NCBI GenBank assembly: GCA_949292025.1
Contig: CASEYC010000042.1
Coordinates: 1-34,485 of the forward strand
Direction: 5' to 3'
Length of the DNA: 34,485 nucleotides
Source of the DNA: an uncultured Bacteroides sp.
GTDB taxonomy: Bacteria; Bacteroidota; Bacteroidia; Bacteroidales; Bacteroidaceae
Positions 17,972 to 25,054 of the stretch are shown piece by piece. Below the pieces are notes generated by a model. That model worked only from the letters and a program-made list of their open reading frames with translations, was not told where the DNA came from and ran no database searches. The position numbers were made by a program, and so were the translations under genes. The stretch's first letter is position 1; every line of letters begins with the position of its first letter.

Positions 17972-18402
17972 TCTTCTTGATTTAAAATACAATTAAACGA
18001 CTTGAAATCCGGAATCACGTGTATATCCTTGGCTACTTGGCACAGGATATAGGTGCGGTATCCATGGCGCGTGGTCAGTGACACCGTATGCTGGCATACC
18101 TTGTTGATGGGTATTTTCACATAGCGGTTGGCCTCCACCAATAGGCTATCCCCCTCCAACTGCTCCAGTTGTTGCAGGTTCAACGGCACGCCTATGGCAA
18201 AAGCGCTTTCCAACACGGCCATGGCGAAAGCTTTCTTTTGGGAAGCCTCTTCGGTAGGACCGTCACCTTGTGAAACCCGATAATAATAGGTGTTGCCCGA
18301 AGGCGGTGGCGATTGCACCCATCGGGGCAGGACATATTGTCCCCACGACGAAAGAGCCCCTGCCCACATCAGGACCAGGCAAAGGCTAAGTTTCAACCTC
18401 AT
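17968..18402 (-). CDS. Small exported LPP20-like protein
   Basis: 144 residues with a signal peptide (MRLKLSLCLVLMWAGALSSWG). The mature part has the pattern P-x-W-V-x-S-P-P followed by YYYRVSQGDGPTEEASQKKAF, an Ala-rich helix, and strands ending in YRTYILCQVAKD. This is the same order as in the 17096 gene product, pointing to duplicated LPP20-like domains. Translationally coupled to the next gene by ATGA. No catalytic motif seen. Role probably structural or ligand-binding in the periplasm. Confidence 0.65.
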   Translation of the reverse strand: MRLKLSLCLVLMWAGALSSWGQYVLPRWVQSPPPSGNTYYYRVSQGDGPTEEASQKKAFAMAVLESAFAIGVPLNLQQLEQLEGDSLLVEANRYVKIPINKVCQHTVSLTTRHGYRTYILCQVAKDIHVIPDFKSFNCILNQEE

Positions 18403-18423
18403 CTTGACACGTGTTTAACAAGG

Positions 18424-19074
18424 TTATTGATTTGTGCTCTTGTCCAGCTGTGCGTCCATCTTCTCCATGAATTTGTCCTTGTCGAAATCCACTTTGCGCA
18501 CCTCCAGTTCTTCGGCCAGCCCTTTCTTGGCATTGTCCCATTGCACGTGCAACGCCACATAGCACGCATACCCGCCTGTGGCACTCTGTGTCAGTTTGCG
18601 GCAAGCCACTTCGGCATATTTGTCAATGACTTTGCTCCCAATCATCTTAAGACCGCCCTCCAATTCGCTCTCGTACATCTTTTTGCCGCCGGGCACATTC
18701 ACGTCCTTGGAATAATCCTCCATGGCGTTCTTGATCATGCCGATGAACCGGGACGAAATATCGGCTATGGCCACCCTATTGGCATCCACAATGGCCCTTG
18801 AACGGTCCGGGCGATCTTCGGCAATGCCCAGTCCGGCCATGTATTCACCGGGGACATCACGCGCCTCGTCCTCACAAAAAGTGACCAGCACTTGTTCACC
18901 TGCAGGCATTTGGGGTTGGGTAGGGTCGTTCTGCACTTGCACAGGCGCAGGCGTCTGAGGCACAGCGGTCACGGCAGTCCTGCTGCTGCCGCAGGAAGCC
19001 AACAGGAAAGATGCGGAGATTCCACCACATAACAGAACCGTTCTCCAGAGGAAGACATTTTTCTTTTTCGTCAT
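18424..19074 (-). CDS. LPP20-like lipoprotein, first gene of the envelope operon
   Basis: 216 residues from ATG 19074 (an in-frame ATG at 19098 adds 8 residues). The lipobox is FLLASC (Cys28) followed by GSSRT. The mature chain contains GLGIAEDRPDRSRAIVDANRV and a helix with ISSRFIGMIKNAMED, the LPP20/flagellar-assembly-T-like layout, then strands near GYACYVALHVQW. The last 30 residues are charged and coil-like. It precedes the 17968 gene by 21 bases and opens the seven-gene minus-strand operon. Function unknown. Confidence 0.68.
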   Translation of the reverse strand: MTKKKNVFLWRTVLLCGGISASFLLASCGSSRTAVTAVPQTPAPVQVQNDPTQPQMPAGEQVLVTFCEDEARDVPGEYMAGLGIAEDRPDRSRAIVDANRVAIADISSRFIGMIKNAMEDYSKDVNVPGGKKMYESELEGGLKMIGSKVIDKYAEVACRKLTQSATGGYACYVALHVQWDNAKKGLAEELEVRKVDFDKDKFMEKMDAQLDKSTNQ

Positions 19075-19148
19075 TGTCAAAATGCTTTTAGTCATCATAG
19101 CAATTTCAGTATTAGCTGCCTATAGAACTTCCCCTGATTCGGCATGGT

Positions 19149-19275
19149 AAAAAATAAAAAGGCATGGGAGTCTGTGCCGTCGCTTATCCCGAACTCAGGC
19201 TCTCGCATGCCCATCTACGAGGATAAGCAACGCGAGCTAGCCCACGCCAAGATAGCATATACAGCACACCATGCC
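19149..19275 (-). ncRNA. Structured RNA candidate with terminator (possibly 6S-like)
   Basis: On the minus strand, GGCATGG (19269-19275) pairs with CCATGCC (19161-19167). TGTGCTGT (19261-19268) pairs with ACGGCACA (19173-19180). TTGCTTATCC (19221-19230) pairs with GGATAAGCGA (19181-19190, with one G:A or G:U-type end). A T-rich run (TTTTTATTTTTT, 19149-19160) follows the closing stem. A closed rod with an apical stem and a terminator is what a stand-alone small RNA looks like. Bacteroidales 6S-type RNAs have comparable shapes, but the bubble here is one-sided and I cannot confirm the family. An alternative is a leader attenuator of the downstream envelope operon. Confidence 0.48.
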
Positions 19276-19437
19276 AAGGCACGATGACAGATATACATCT
19301 CAACCGGACGTTCCCCCGTTGCCGTATCTTCCCGTAGATCAAATTTGCGAGATTTGAGTTCAGAAGATCACGTTTTGGTAAACGCCTTTATTAAAACAAT
19401 ACATACCCACTAACCCCACCGGGCTAGCTGGATGGGG

Positions 19438-19468
19438 CAAAGGTAAATATTAAAATTCACATCTCAAA
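19438..19468 (-). promoter_or_regulatory. Minus-strand promoter upstream of the structured RNA and envelope operon
   Basis: TTTG (19465-19468), a 19-base spacer and TACCTTTG (19438-19445) on the minus strand match the Bacteroidetes consensus exactly. The transcript would run through about 155 bases, then the structured RNA, then its T-rich end at 19149. Reading the envelope operon from here would require passing that end. A short hairpin (CCCCA/TGGGG, 19414-19437) lies at the predicted start. No gene is visible in 19099-19430. Confidence 0.65.
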
Positions 19469-19547
19469 CAATCCGGGCACAAAAACGCGCAACTTGTGCC
19501 CATCTTTGCCCTGTTTCTCTCCCCCTTCGGATTTTTCGGAGGAATAA

Positions 19548-19579
19548 ATTGCTTGTTTGTCCTATTTCTTTTATTTTTG
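19548..19579 (+). promoter_or_regulatory. Promoter of the PARP-like gene
   Basis: ATTG (19548-19551, one mismatch), a 20-base spacer and TATTTTTG (19572-19579, perfect -7). The predicted start is close to 19587, about 22 bases before ATG 19609. This excludes the upstream in-frame TTG at 19549 as the translation start. Confidence 0.6.
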
Positions 19580-19608
19580 CAGCAACATCTGTTTTTTCAG
19601 TCATTTGC

Positions 19609-20991
19609 ATGGCGTCTTGTGGTCGTGAAGTCAGGACCCTGGGCTGGATAGGACGGCTTGTCTGTCTGCTCATCTTGCTTTGGGGAATAGGGGTCACGGT
19701 TTGGGGGCAGGAAAACTTTCCTTGCGTAGGAACCGCGACGACGGTGCTGAATGTGCGTTCAGGGCCGAGCACGCGTTATGCCCGGGTGGGACAACTGAAG
19801 CGTGGCGAGCAAATAAAAGTGTTGGCGCGGGTGGTTCCCGATTGGGTGCGGGTGGAGTATGATTCAAAGGTTTGCTACGTGAACTCCAACTACCTGAGAT
19901 TTTCTTCTTTGCCGGCAACTCCTGCCGATGATGCTGATGGCGGTTCATGGACACTTACTTTGTTCAATTGGGTTTGTGCTTCCATTTCTCTTGTAGTTTT
20001 CTTGGGCATCCTGTATCTGTTGCTGAGGCTGCTTCTTCGGGTAGGCATCGTGCTGTCCCGTTTTTTGGCGATAGCCTTCAAATGGTTTAGTCTCCCGTTT
20101 TTCCTGTTGAATGCTTTGCAACGTTATTTGGCCAAGCCTTGGTTGCAACTGATGAAGAGGAATCGTTTATCGGATGCGGACAATGCAACATTGCGTCAGT
20201 TCCTGTCTGTGCTGAAGATTCCCCTTTACATCGCTTTGTTTCCTGTCCGGTTGGCCAATGCCGTATTTTTCAATATCTTGGTACACAATCTATTCGAGTT
20301 CTTTAATTATGTGATGGAGGTGTATGACCCTTACGAATACCGTGAAGGAAGTTGCAACAGGTGGAAATGGATTTATATGTTCCCTTGGCGTCTCTTGAAA
20401 TATCCGCTCTGGCATGGCACCTTGACGCTGATAGAAAGTTTGGTTTGGACCGTGGTGGATACCGTGTTGCCTGCCTTGACGCTGTTTCATGGGACAACCT
20501 CCGAAGCGGCCGAGGCCATTGTGTCCAGTCCTGACCGGGGCGATTCTTACCAGCACAACACGGGTATTTGGATGGTAGGCGGAGGCAACTATGCGGGCAA
20601 TGGGATTTACTTCGCACCGGCACGCAGCACGGCAGTGCATTACTCCCGGGGTTCGCTGATAGTCTGCCGGGTCACGCTGGGGCGTACATTGGATTTGGGA
20701 TTGGCACCCCGGCATGTGTTTAATGCCTGCGGGCATCCCGATGCCTTTGTGGCCACGGACTGGGGATTGCGGAATGGGTATGTCACGGGCGAATGGTGGC
20801 GGGCAGATGCCGGTTGGTGGGAATATTGCATGTATGACTGGCAAAACCGGTATAATCTCAGTTGGCGCATCCGGCCGTTGTATGTGATGGACCTGGAGTA
20901 TGGCGGCATTCAGCGTATTCCCGGCGGGATGTGTCATTGGTTGTTCCGTAAGATGGTGATAAAAGACATTTGTAGCTCATTGGGGGTGTAG
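19609..20991 (+). CDS. Membrane-anchored SH3b protein with PARP-like ADP-ribosyltransferase domain
   Basis: 460 residues. An N-terminal hydrophobic segment (LVCLLILLWGIGVTVW) leads to an SH3b domain at about 45-100 (VLNVRSGPSTRYARVGQLKRG). Hydrophobic membrane segments then lie between about 110 and 230 (including ASISLVVFLGILYLLLRLLL). The C-terminal 170 residues look like a PARP-type transferase: His294 in LTLFHGTT, Tyr334 in GNGIYFAPARSTAVHYS, and Glu405 in WWEYCMYDWQ followed by the last strand RPLYVMDLEY. This gives the H-Y-E triad used to move ADP-ribose from NAD+ to targets. The SH3b-plus-membrane plan resembles the protein at 10991-12409, so it may belong with the divergent envelope operon; it also lies just upstream of the CRISPR operon. 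The PARP call is from motifs only, and the target is unknown. Confidence 0.68.
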   Translation: MASCGREVRTLGWIGRLVCLLILLWGIGVTVWGQENFPCVGTATTVLNVRSGPSTRYARVGQLKRGEQIKVLARVVPDWVRVEYDSKVCYVNSNYLRFSSLPATPADDADGGSWTLTLFNWVCASISLVVFLGILYLLLRLLLRVGIVLSRFLAIAFKWFSLPFFLLNALQRYLAKPWLQLMKRNRLSDADNATLRQFLSVLKIPLYIALFPVRLANAVFFNILVHNLFEFFNYVMEVYDPYEYREGSCNRWKWIYMFPWRLLKYPLWHGTLTLIESLVWTVVDTVLPALTLFHGTTSEAAEAIVSSPDRGDSYQHNTGIWMVGGGNYAGNGIYFAPARSTAVHYSRGSLIVCRVTLGRTLDLGLAPRHVFNACGHPDAFVATDWGLRNGYVTGEWWRADAGWWEYCMYDWQNRYNLSWRIRPLYVMDLEYGGIQRIPGGMCHWLFRKMVIKDICSSLGV

Positions 20992-21044
20992 ACTTGGCAA
21001 AATGCTGCATTAGTATCCGTTTTAACAGACTTTAGTGTAGGAAA

Positions 21045-21076
21045 ATTGTATAAGTACTTAGAAAATTTTATTATTG
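21045..21076 (+). promoter_or_regulatory. Candidate promoter of the CRISPR-cas operon
   Basis: ATTG (21045-21048), a 20-base spacer and TATTATTG (21069-21076): one mismatch in each box from the Bacteroidetes consensus. The ATG of the NYN gene follows at 21104. No other promoter-like pair was found before the first cas gene, and all later genes overlap or nearly touch. Confidence 0.45.
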
Positions 21077-21103
21077 CGTTTTCAACCTTTAAAATCAATA
21101 GTT

Positions 21104-21727
21104 ATGGAACGAAATAATCTGTCCGTCGGTCTTTTCATAGACGGCGGGTATTATGCAAAAGTCAATGAGGCATTGGAAGATACATGCGCACTGAATATTC
21201 GTGTAAGTTCGTTGATGAAGTTTGTCTGTCGTCAGGTGGCTGCTTTGGCTCATTGTGACGCTTCGGCATGTTATATTACAGAGAGTCACTATTTCAGAGG
21301 CCGCTATCGGGTTTATGATGCCCAAAACAAGCATTTGCTGTATAGCGAGCGCAAGTTTGAAGACGCGTTGATAGAGAACGATGTCATTTTCCATTACAAG
21401 CATTTGCGCGAGGTGCAGAAAGACGGGGAACGGGTGGTCATTGAGAAAGGCATTGACGTATGGTTTGCTTTGGAGGCATACGAATTGTCCATCCTGCGCC
21501 ATTTCGACTACGTCGTGCTGATTACGGGCGATGCCGACCATGAAATGTTGATGCGCAAGCTGAAAGCCCTGAAGATACATACTATTCTCCTGACGTGGGA
21601 TGTGGACGATAGCCGGACAACCTCCACAGCCAAATTGTTGCGCGACGAGGCTTGCACGCACATTGAGTTGAGCAAGCTGGTGGCTGAGGATTCCCAATTA
21701 CTGGCGGAGATCTGCGAGCGCAAGTAG
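21104..21727 (+). CDS. NYN-domain (PIN-like) ribonuclease family protein
   Basis: 207 residues. The fold is recognisable from its acidic cluster: Asp13 in GLFIDGGYY, Asp118 in EKGIDVWFALEAYE, and Asp143/Asp145 in VLITGDADHEMLMRKLK, with a fourth acidic group in TWDVDDS. These match the metal-binding residues of NYN (LabA/DUF88-type) nucleases, which belong to the PIN-like superfamily and usually cut RNA. The chain is the NYN domain with little else. The gene is first in the plus-strand CRISPR operon, 54 bases before the phosphodiesterase gene and without a terminator between. It could be a crRNA-processing or effector nuclease of this system, or an unrelated neighbour. Start at 21104 was chosen for the conserved MERNNLSVG beginning. 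Confidence 0.8.
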   Translation: MERNNLSVGLFIDGGYYAKVNEALEDTCALNIRVSSLMKFVCRQVAALAHCDASACYITESHYFRGRYRVYDAQNKHLLYSERKFEDALIENDVIFHYKHLREVQKDGERVVIEKGIDVWFALEAYELSILRHFDYVVLITGDADHEMLMRKLKALKIHTILLTWDVDDSRTTSTAKLLRDEACTHIELSKLVAEDSQLLAEICERK

Positions 21728-21781
21728 TCGGATATCCTCCGGCTTGTGATCCCGATTTGTTTCACTAAAATACGAAAACCT

Positions 21782-22564
21782 ATGTTACCCTCGGAACATA
21801 CCGATTGCCTGTTTTTGCTCGGAGGACAGGATCTTGAAATGCAAACCATCCGTGAACTGTTGTCCGTCCATCACATTCCGTATGCCGACCGGCAATTGCG
21901 ATGGGACAATGCCAAGGTCAGTTGCTACAAGGAAGACATAGAGAAGTTCTGCGCTTCGCACCCGATGGGGCGGATTTATGGCATAGAGTTGGCCAATGAT
22001 TTGCCCTCGCTTCCTTCTTCCTATCAGTCTATAGACCATCATAATGAGTTGTCCTACCGTCCCAGTGCCTTGGAGCAGGTCTTGCACTTGTTGCGTCTGC
22101 CGGTAGAACGTCGGCATCAGTTGGTGGCGGCCAATGATTGCCGGTACATCCCCGGCTTGCAGGCTGCGGGAGCCACACCGGAAGAAATCGCGGAAATCCG
22201 CAAGGCCGATAGACAAGCACAAGGGGTGAGTGACGAAGAAGAACGGCTGGCCGAAGAGGCCATAGCGCACCATCTGAAGCGCAGAGGCCGGCTGTTGGTT
22301 GTCCGGGCAGGATGTTCCAGTTTTTCGCCCATCTGCGACCGTCTGTATCCTTATCATTCCCTGCTGATTTATACAGCAGACGAATGGGTGTTTTATGGAG
22401 AAGGGGCCGATCGCGTACGGGATATGTTCGTTGACGATTACCGGCAGGGGAAACTTTACTGCGGCGGGGGGCCTTCCGGTTATGTCGGAGCTCAACGGGG
22501 GACGTACACGGAAAGTGAAATCAACGAATTTGTAGAACAAATAAAATGCACGTATTATGTATAG
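21782..22564 (+). CDS. DHH/DHHA1-family phosphodiesterase, NrN-like (SAM-AMP degrading candidate)
   Basis: 260 residues. The DHH motif is at 85-87 (SIDHHNE), followed by Asp119 in LVAANDCRYIP. The C-terminal substrate-binding loop is YCGGGPSGYVG (226-236), in the place of the GGGHxxAxG loop of DHHA1 domains. The first acidic motif of classic nanoRNases is not obvious; GGQDLEM near residue 17 may replace it. In B. fragilis type III-B loci a DHH/DHHA1 protein called NrN sits beside corA and cleaves the SAM-AMP messenger, ending the response. Position and size here fit that role. Its stop overlaps the corA start by 8 bases. A general small-oligonucleotide phosphodiesterase is the alternative. 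Confidence 0.75.
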   Translation: MLPSEHTDCLFLLGGQDLEMQTIRELLSVHHIPYADRQLRWDNAKVSCYKEDIEKFCASHPMGRIYGIELANDLPSLPSSYQSIDHHNELSYRPSALEQVLHLLRLPVERRHQLVAANDCRYIPGLQAAGATPEEIAEIRKADRQAQGVSDEEERLAEEAIAHHLKRRGRLLVVRAGCSSFSPICDRLYPYHSLLIYTADEWVFYGEGADRVRDMFVDDYRQGKLYCGGGPSGYVGAQRGTYTESEINEFVEQIKCTYYV

Positions 22565-24092
22565 TTATCACATCTTTTATTTTCCTTTCCGCTGGTCGCT
22601 GAAAGGAGATGAGAACATCCGATTCTCGGAACAGGTCAACCTGAACCGTATTCAGGTTTCCGGCGACTCTCAGTGGAAACAAGTACAACTGGACGCGCAG
22701 GTTGGGCCGGGCAAAGAAGCCCAAGACACGAAAGATGCTTGCACCGTATTCGATGAACGCCAATACTTTTTCGACTTCGTACACCCGGTGTTGTATGACG
22801 ATAAGAAGAAAGATCAGGACCCGTTGATACACCATTATGAAAGGCTCGAACCGCAGGGCCAGGGTTTGGTAAGCTATGTCATCCGCGTGGGCGATAAGGA
22901 ATATGTCCTGCGAGTGGATGCCCTCAACTTGAACTTGTATTCCACTGGGGTAGGCATTCTGTCTTTCTACTTGGCTAATGAGTGTGAAGAGCAACAGTAC
23001 GAGTCTGCTGTCAGGGATATCAACCAGTTTGGCCGACGTATCATGCCGCCCAATAGTCACGAATTCACATCACGCCGCCAGTTGGCTTCTTCCATCTGCA
23101 TCCAAGGGTTGGCTGGCGATAGGGACAGATACGAGGATACTTTCGATTATTGTATTCGACCCGAGAATGGAGATTCCGGGAAATTTCCCCAACGTGGATT
23201 GTCCTCGGTATGGGAACCTGCCCGTTTCATTCTGCACTTGATAGAAGACTTGTCTCCGGACTTGAAAGTCGTTCCGGTCATAGATGACCGCATGTTGGTG
23301 AATTGCTGGTACGGGAACAAAGAATTGTCCCAACAAGTAGTAGAAGACGCTCGGGATGGAAAGGACAGCTTTGTAATGGGGGATTTCTGGTATAAGTATG
23401 TGTTCGTAGACGAGGGAAGTGATGATTCCTGTCAAAATAAACGAATGAAAGAACAACTGTTGGAGAAATCCACTTATTACAGGTGGCAAAAGGAAGGAAC
23501 CCTATATGGGGTCTCGCGCTATTCGTTTGTGGCACTGACTAATACGGGCTTTTTCCCCAAGGTGGTGTTGTCCAGTCACATGCGTACCATCTATGCCCGT
23601 TTGTTCGAGCTGGTCATCATCCAGCGGGCTTCCATGCTTCGCTTCTCGGGCGAGGTGACCAAAGTGAGCGGACTGGCGGGGCACAAGAGGAACGAGAGGG
23701 AAGTGGCCGACCGCATCAATTCGCTCTACAAGGAATATATCCGCTTTGTCAACCAAATTTATTTCCGGGATGTGACAGCGCAAGACCAAGGCATTGAACT
23801 CTATAAAATGCTGACCGCCCAGTTTGAATCTGATGCGCAAATCAAGGACCTGGACGAGGAAATCGGTGAACTCTACCAGTACATTACCCTGCAAGTGGAC
23901 CAAAAGCGCAACGAGAACGGGGAGCGGTTGAATAAACTGGCTGCTTGGTGTCTGCCGGCCACTATCCTGACAGGTTTGTTGGGCATAAGTTGTAATTTGT
24001 ACACGGCATGGGACTTTTGGCTCCATACGGCAGTCATCGGTGTGGTGTCGTATATAGTTTGGGAAATCATCAGACGTAAATGGAAGCTATGA
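22557..24092 (+). CDS. corA: CorA-like membrane effector of type III CRISPR
   Basis: 511 residues: a long soluble N-terminal region (about 1-455) rich in charged helices, then two closely spaced membrane helices at about 461-482 and 490-505 and a short basic tail (RRKWKL). This is the CorA plan (large cytosolic funnel, two C-terminal helices). The GMN loop signature of Mg2+ channels is not kept: the region reads LLGISCNLY. CorA-like proteins in type III-B operons are the membrane effectors that respond to SAM-AMP. It is flanked by the phosphodiesterase (8-base overlap) and cas6 (4-base ATGA overlap). Channel opening or membrane damage on activation is inferred. Confidence 0.82.
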   Translation: MYSYHIFYFPFRWSLKGDENIRFSEQVNLNRIQVSGDSQWKQVQLDAQVGPGKEAQDTKDACTVFDERQYFFDFVHPVLYDDKKKDQDPLIHHYERLEPQGQGLVSYVIRVGDKEYVLRVDALNLNLYSTGVGILSFYLANECEEQQYESAVRDINQFGRRIMPPNSHEFTSRRQLASSICIQGLAGDRDRYEDTFDYCIRPENGDSGKFPQRGLSSVWEPARFILHLIEDLSPDLKVVPVIDDRMLVNCWYGNKELSQQVVEDARDGKDSFVMGDFWYKYVFVDEGSDDSCQNKRMKEQLLEKSTYYRWQKEGTLYGVSRYSFVALTNTGFFPKVVLSSHMRTIYARLFELVIIQRASMLRFSGEVTKVSGLAGHKRNEREVADRINSLYKEYIRFVNQIYFRDVTAQDQGIELYKMLTAQFESDAQIKDLDEEIGELYQYITLQVDQKRNENGERLNKLAAWCLPATILTGLLGISCNLYTAWDFWLHTAVIGVVSYIVWEIIRRKWKL

Positions 24093-25054
24093 CTCTGGAA
24101 ACCATCTTGAAACACTTGTCCTACCGGCGGATGGACATCCGATTCTTCGCGGAACGTCCTGTGCAGATGCGGCACTGGATAGGAGCCGTGTTGCGCAACA
24201 ATTTTTTGTGTGCTGCCGAGGAGGTCCGCGATGCCCAAGGCATATCCTTGCGTCAGCGGCTGGACACGCTACCTTTGCCGGAACAGCATTTCTTGTACGG
24301 ACAGTTGTGCGGGGGATTCCCGAAAGGCTTCTTCTTCGATTGCAGTGACATCCCCTATGAGGCACCGGGATTTGTCCTGCAAGCCAATCGGGTATATACC
24401 GTTTCCCTGGTTCGGGTGGGTCGTTGTGCCGGTGCGGATGAGGAATTCGTGGAGGCGGTTCGGCGCATGTTTGCCCGGGGATTTGGTCATCCTGTAGTTC
24501 CGTTGTCGGTCATCGACATCGTGGAAGATACCTATACGTTTGCCTCGCCCGATGCGCGAGACATGAACGGTTGGCTGGAGTTGACGTTCAAGACGCCTGT
24601 TTGCCTGATGCGCTCCTCGCGGGAGGACTCCCAAGGCTATCAGAACAAGCTGAACTACTTTCCTTCATTCTATCAGCTGATGCGCTCGTTGAGCTATCGG
24701 CTGCTGACGTTGGGCATCTTGTACGGGGATTGCGACCCTTGGACGGACCGTCGGCAGATGGACGACTGGGTGCAGGACTACATTGCGCCATCGGTTCGTG
24801 CCATGCTGATGCAAGCCGACTTGCGCTATGAGAAACGCTATGGCACACCCAAGGGAGGAGAAAAATCCGTATATGTCATGGGTGGCTATGTCGGCAAGTT
24901 GGCTTTCGGGAATGTTCTCTTTGCCTATATCCCGGTATTGGACTTTGCGTCCGGTCTCGGTGTCGGAGGGGACATCCAGTATGGGCTGGGTTGTTTTGCG
25001 GTTAAGTATAGAAATCATAAATCAAATACAAAAGGCTATGAAAGCGACTATTAA
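24089..25054 (+). CDS. cas6: CRISPR RNA endoribonuclease Cas6 (RAMP fold)
   Basis: 321 residues from the ATG in the ATGA overlap with corA (an in-frame ATG at 24080 adds three residues). Two RAMP-like halves end in the Gly-rich loop GLGVGGDIQYGLGCF, the Cas6 signature near the C-terminus. It cuts the long CRISPR transcript within each repeat to leave the 8-base 5' tag; the array repeats here end in ATTGAGAC, the expected tag. A catalytic His could not be assigned from sequence alone. Its end overlaps the cmr1 start by 17 bases. It is encoded separately rather than fused to RT-Cas1. Confidence 0.82.
   Translation: MTLETILKHLSYRRMDIRFFAERPVQMRHWIGAVLRNNFLCAAEEVRDAQGISLRQRLDTLPLPEQHFLYGQLCGGFPKGFFFDCSDIPYEAPGFVLQANRVYTVSLVRVGRCAGADEEFVEAVRRMFARGFGHPVVPLSVIDIVEDTYTFASPDARDMNGWLELTFKTPVCLMRSSREDSQGYQNKLNYFPSFYQLMRSLSYRLLTLGILYGDCDPWTDRRQMDDWVQDYIAPSVRAMLMQADLRYEKRYGTPKGGEKSVYVMGGYVGKLAFGNVLFAYIPVLDFASGLGVGGDIQYGLGCFAVKYRNHKSNTKGYESDY

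Noticed and set aside
19099-19430. Possible short coding gene between the divergent units
   Set aside because: No ORF with plausible composition; the pairing and T-rich end fit an RNA better.
24828-25037. Upstream extension of Cmr1
   Set aside because: Lies wholly inside cas6 in another frame; the Cmr1 family begins at the ATG 25038.
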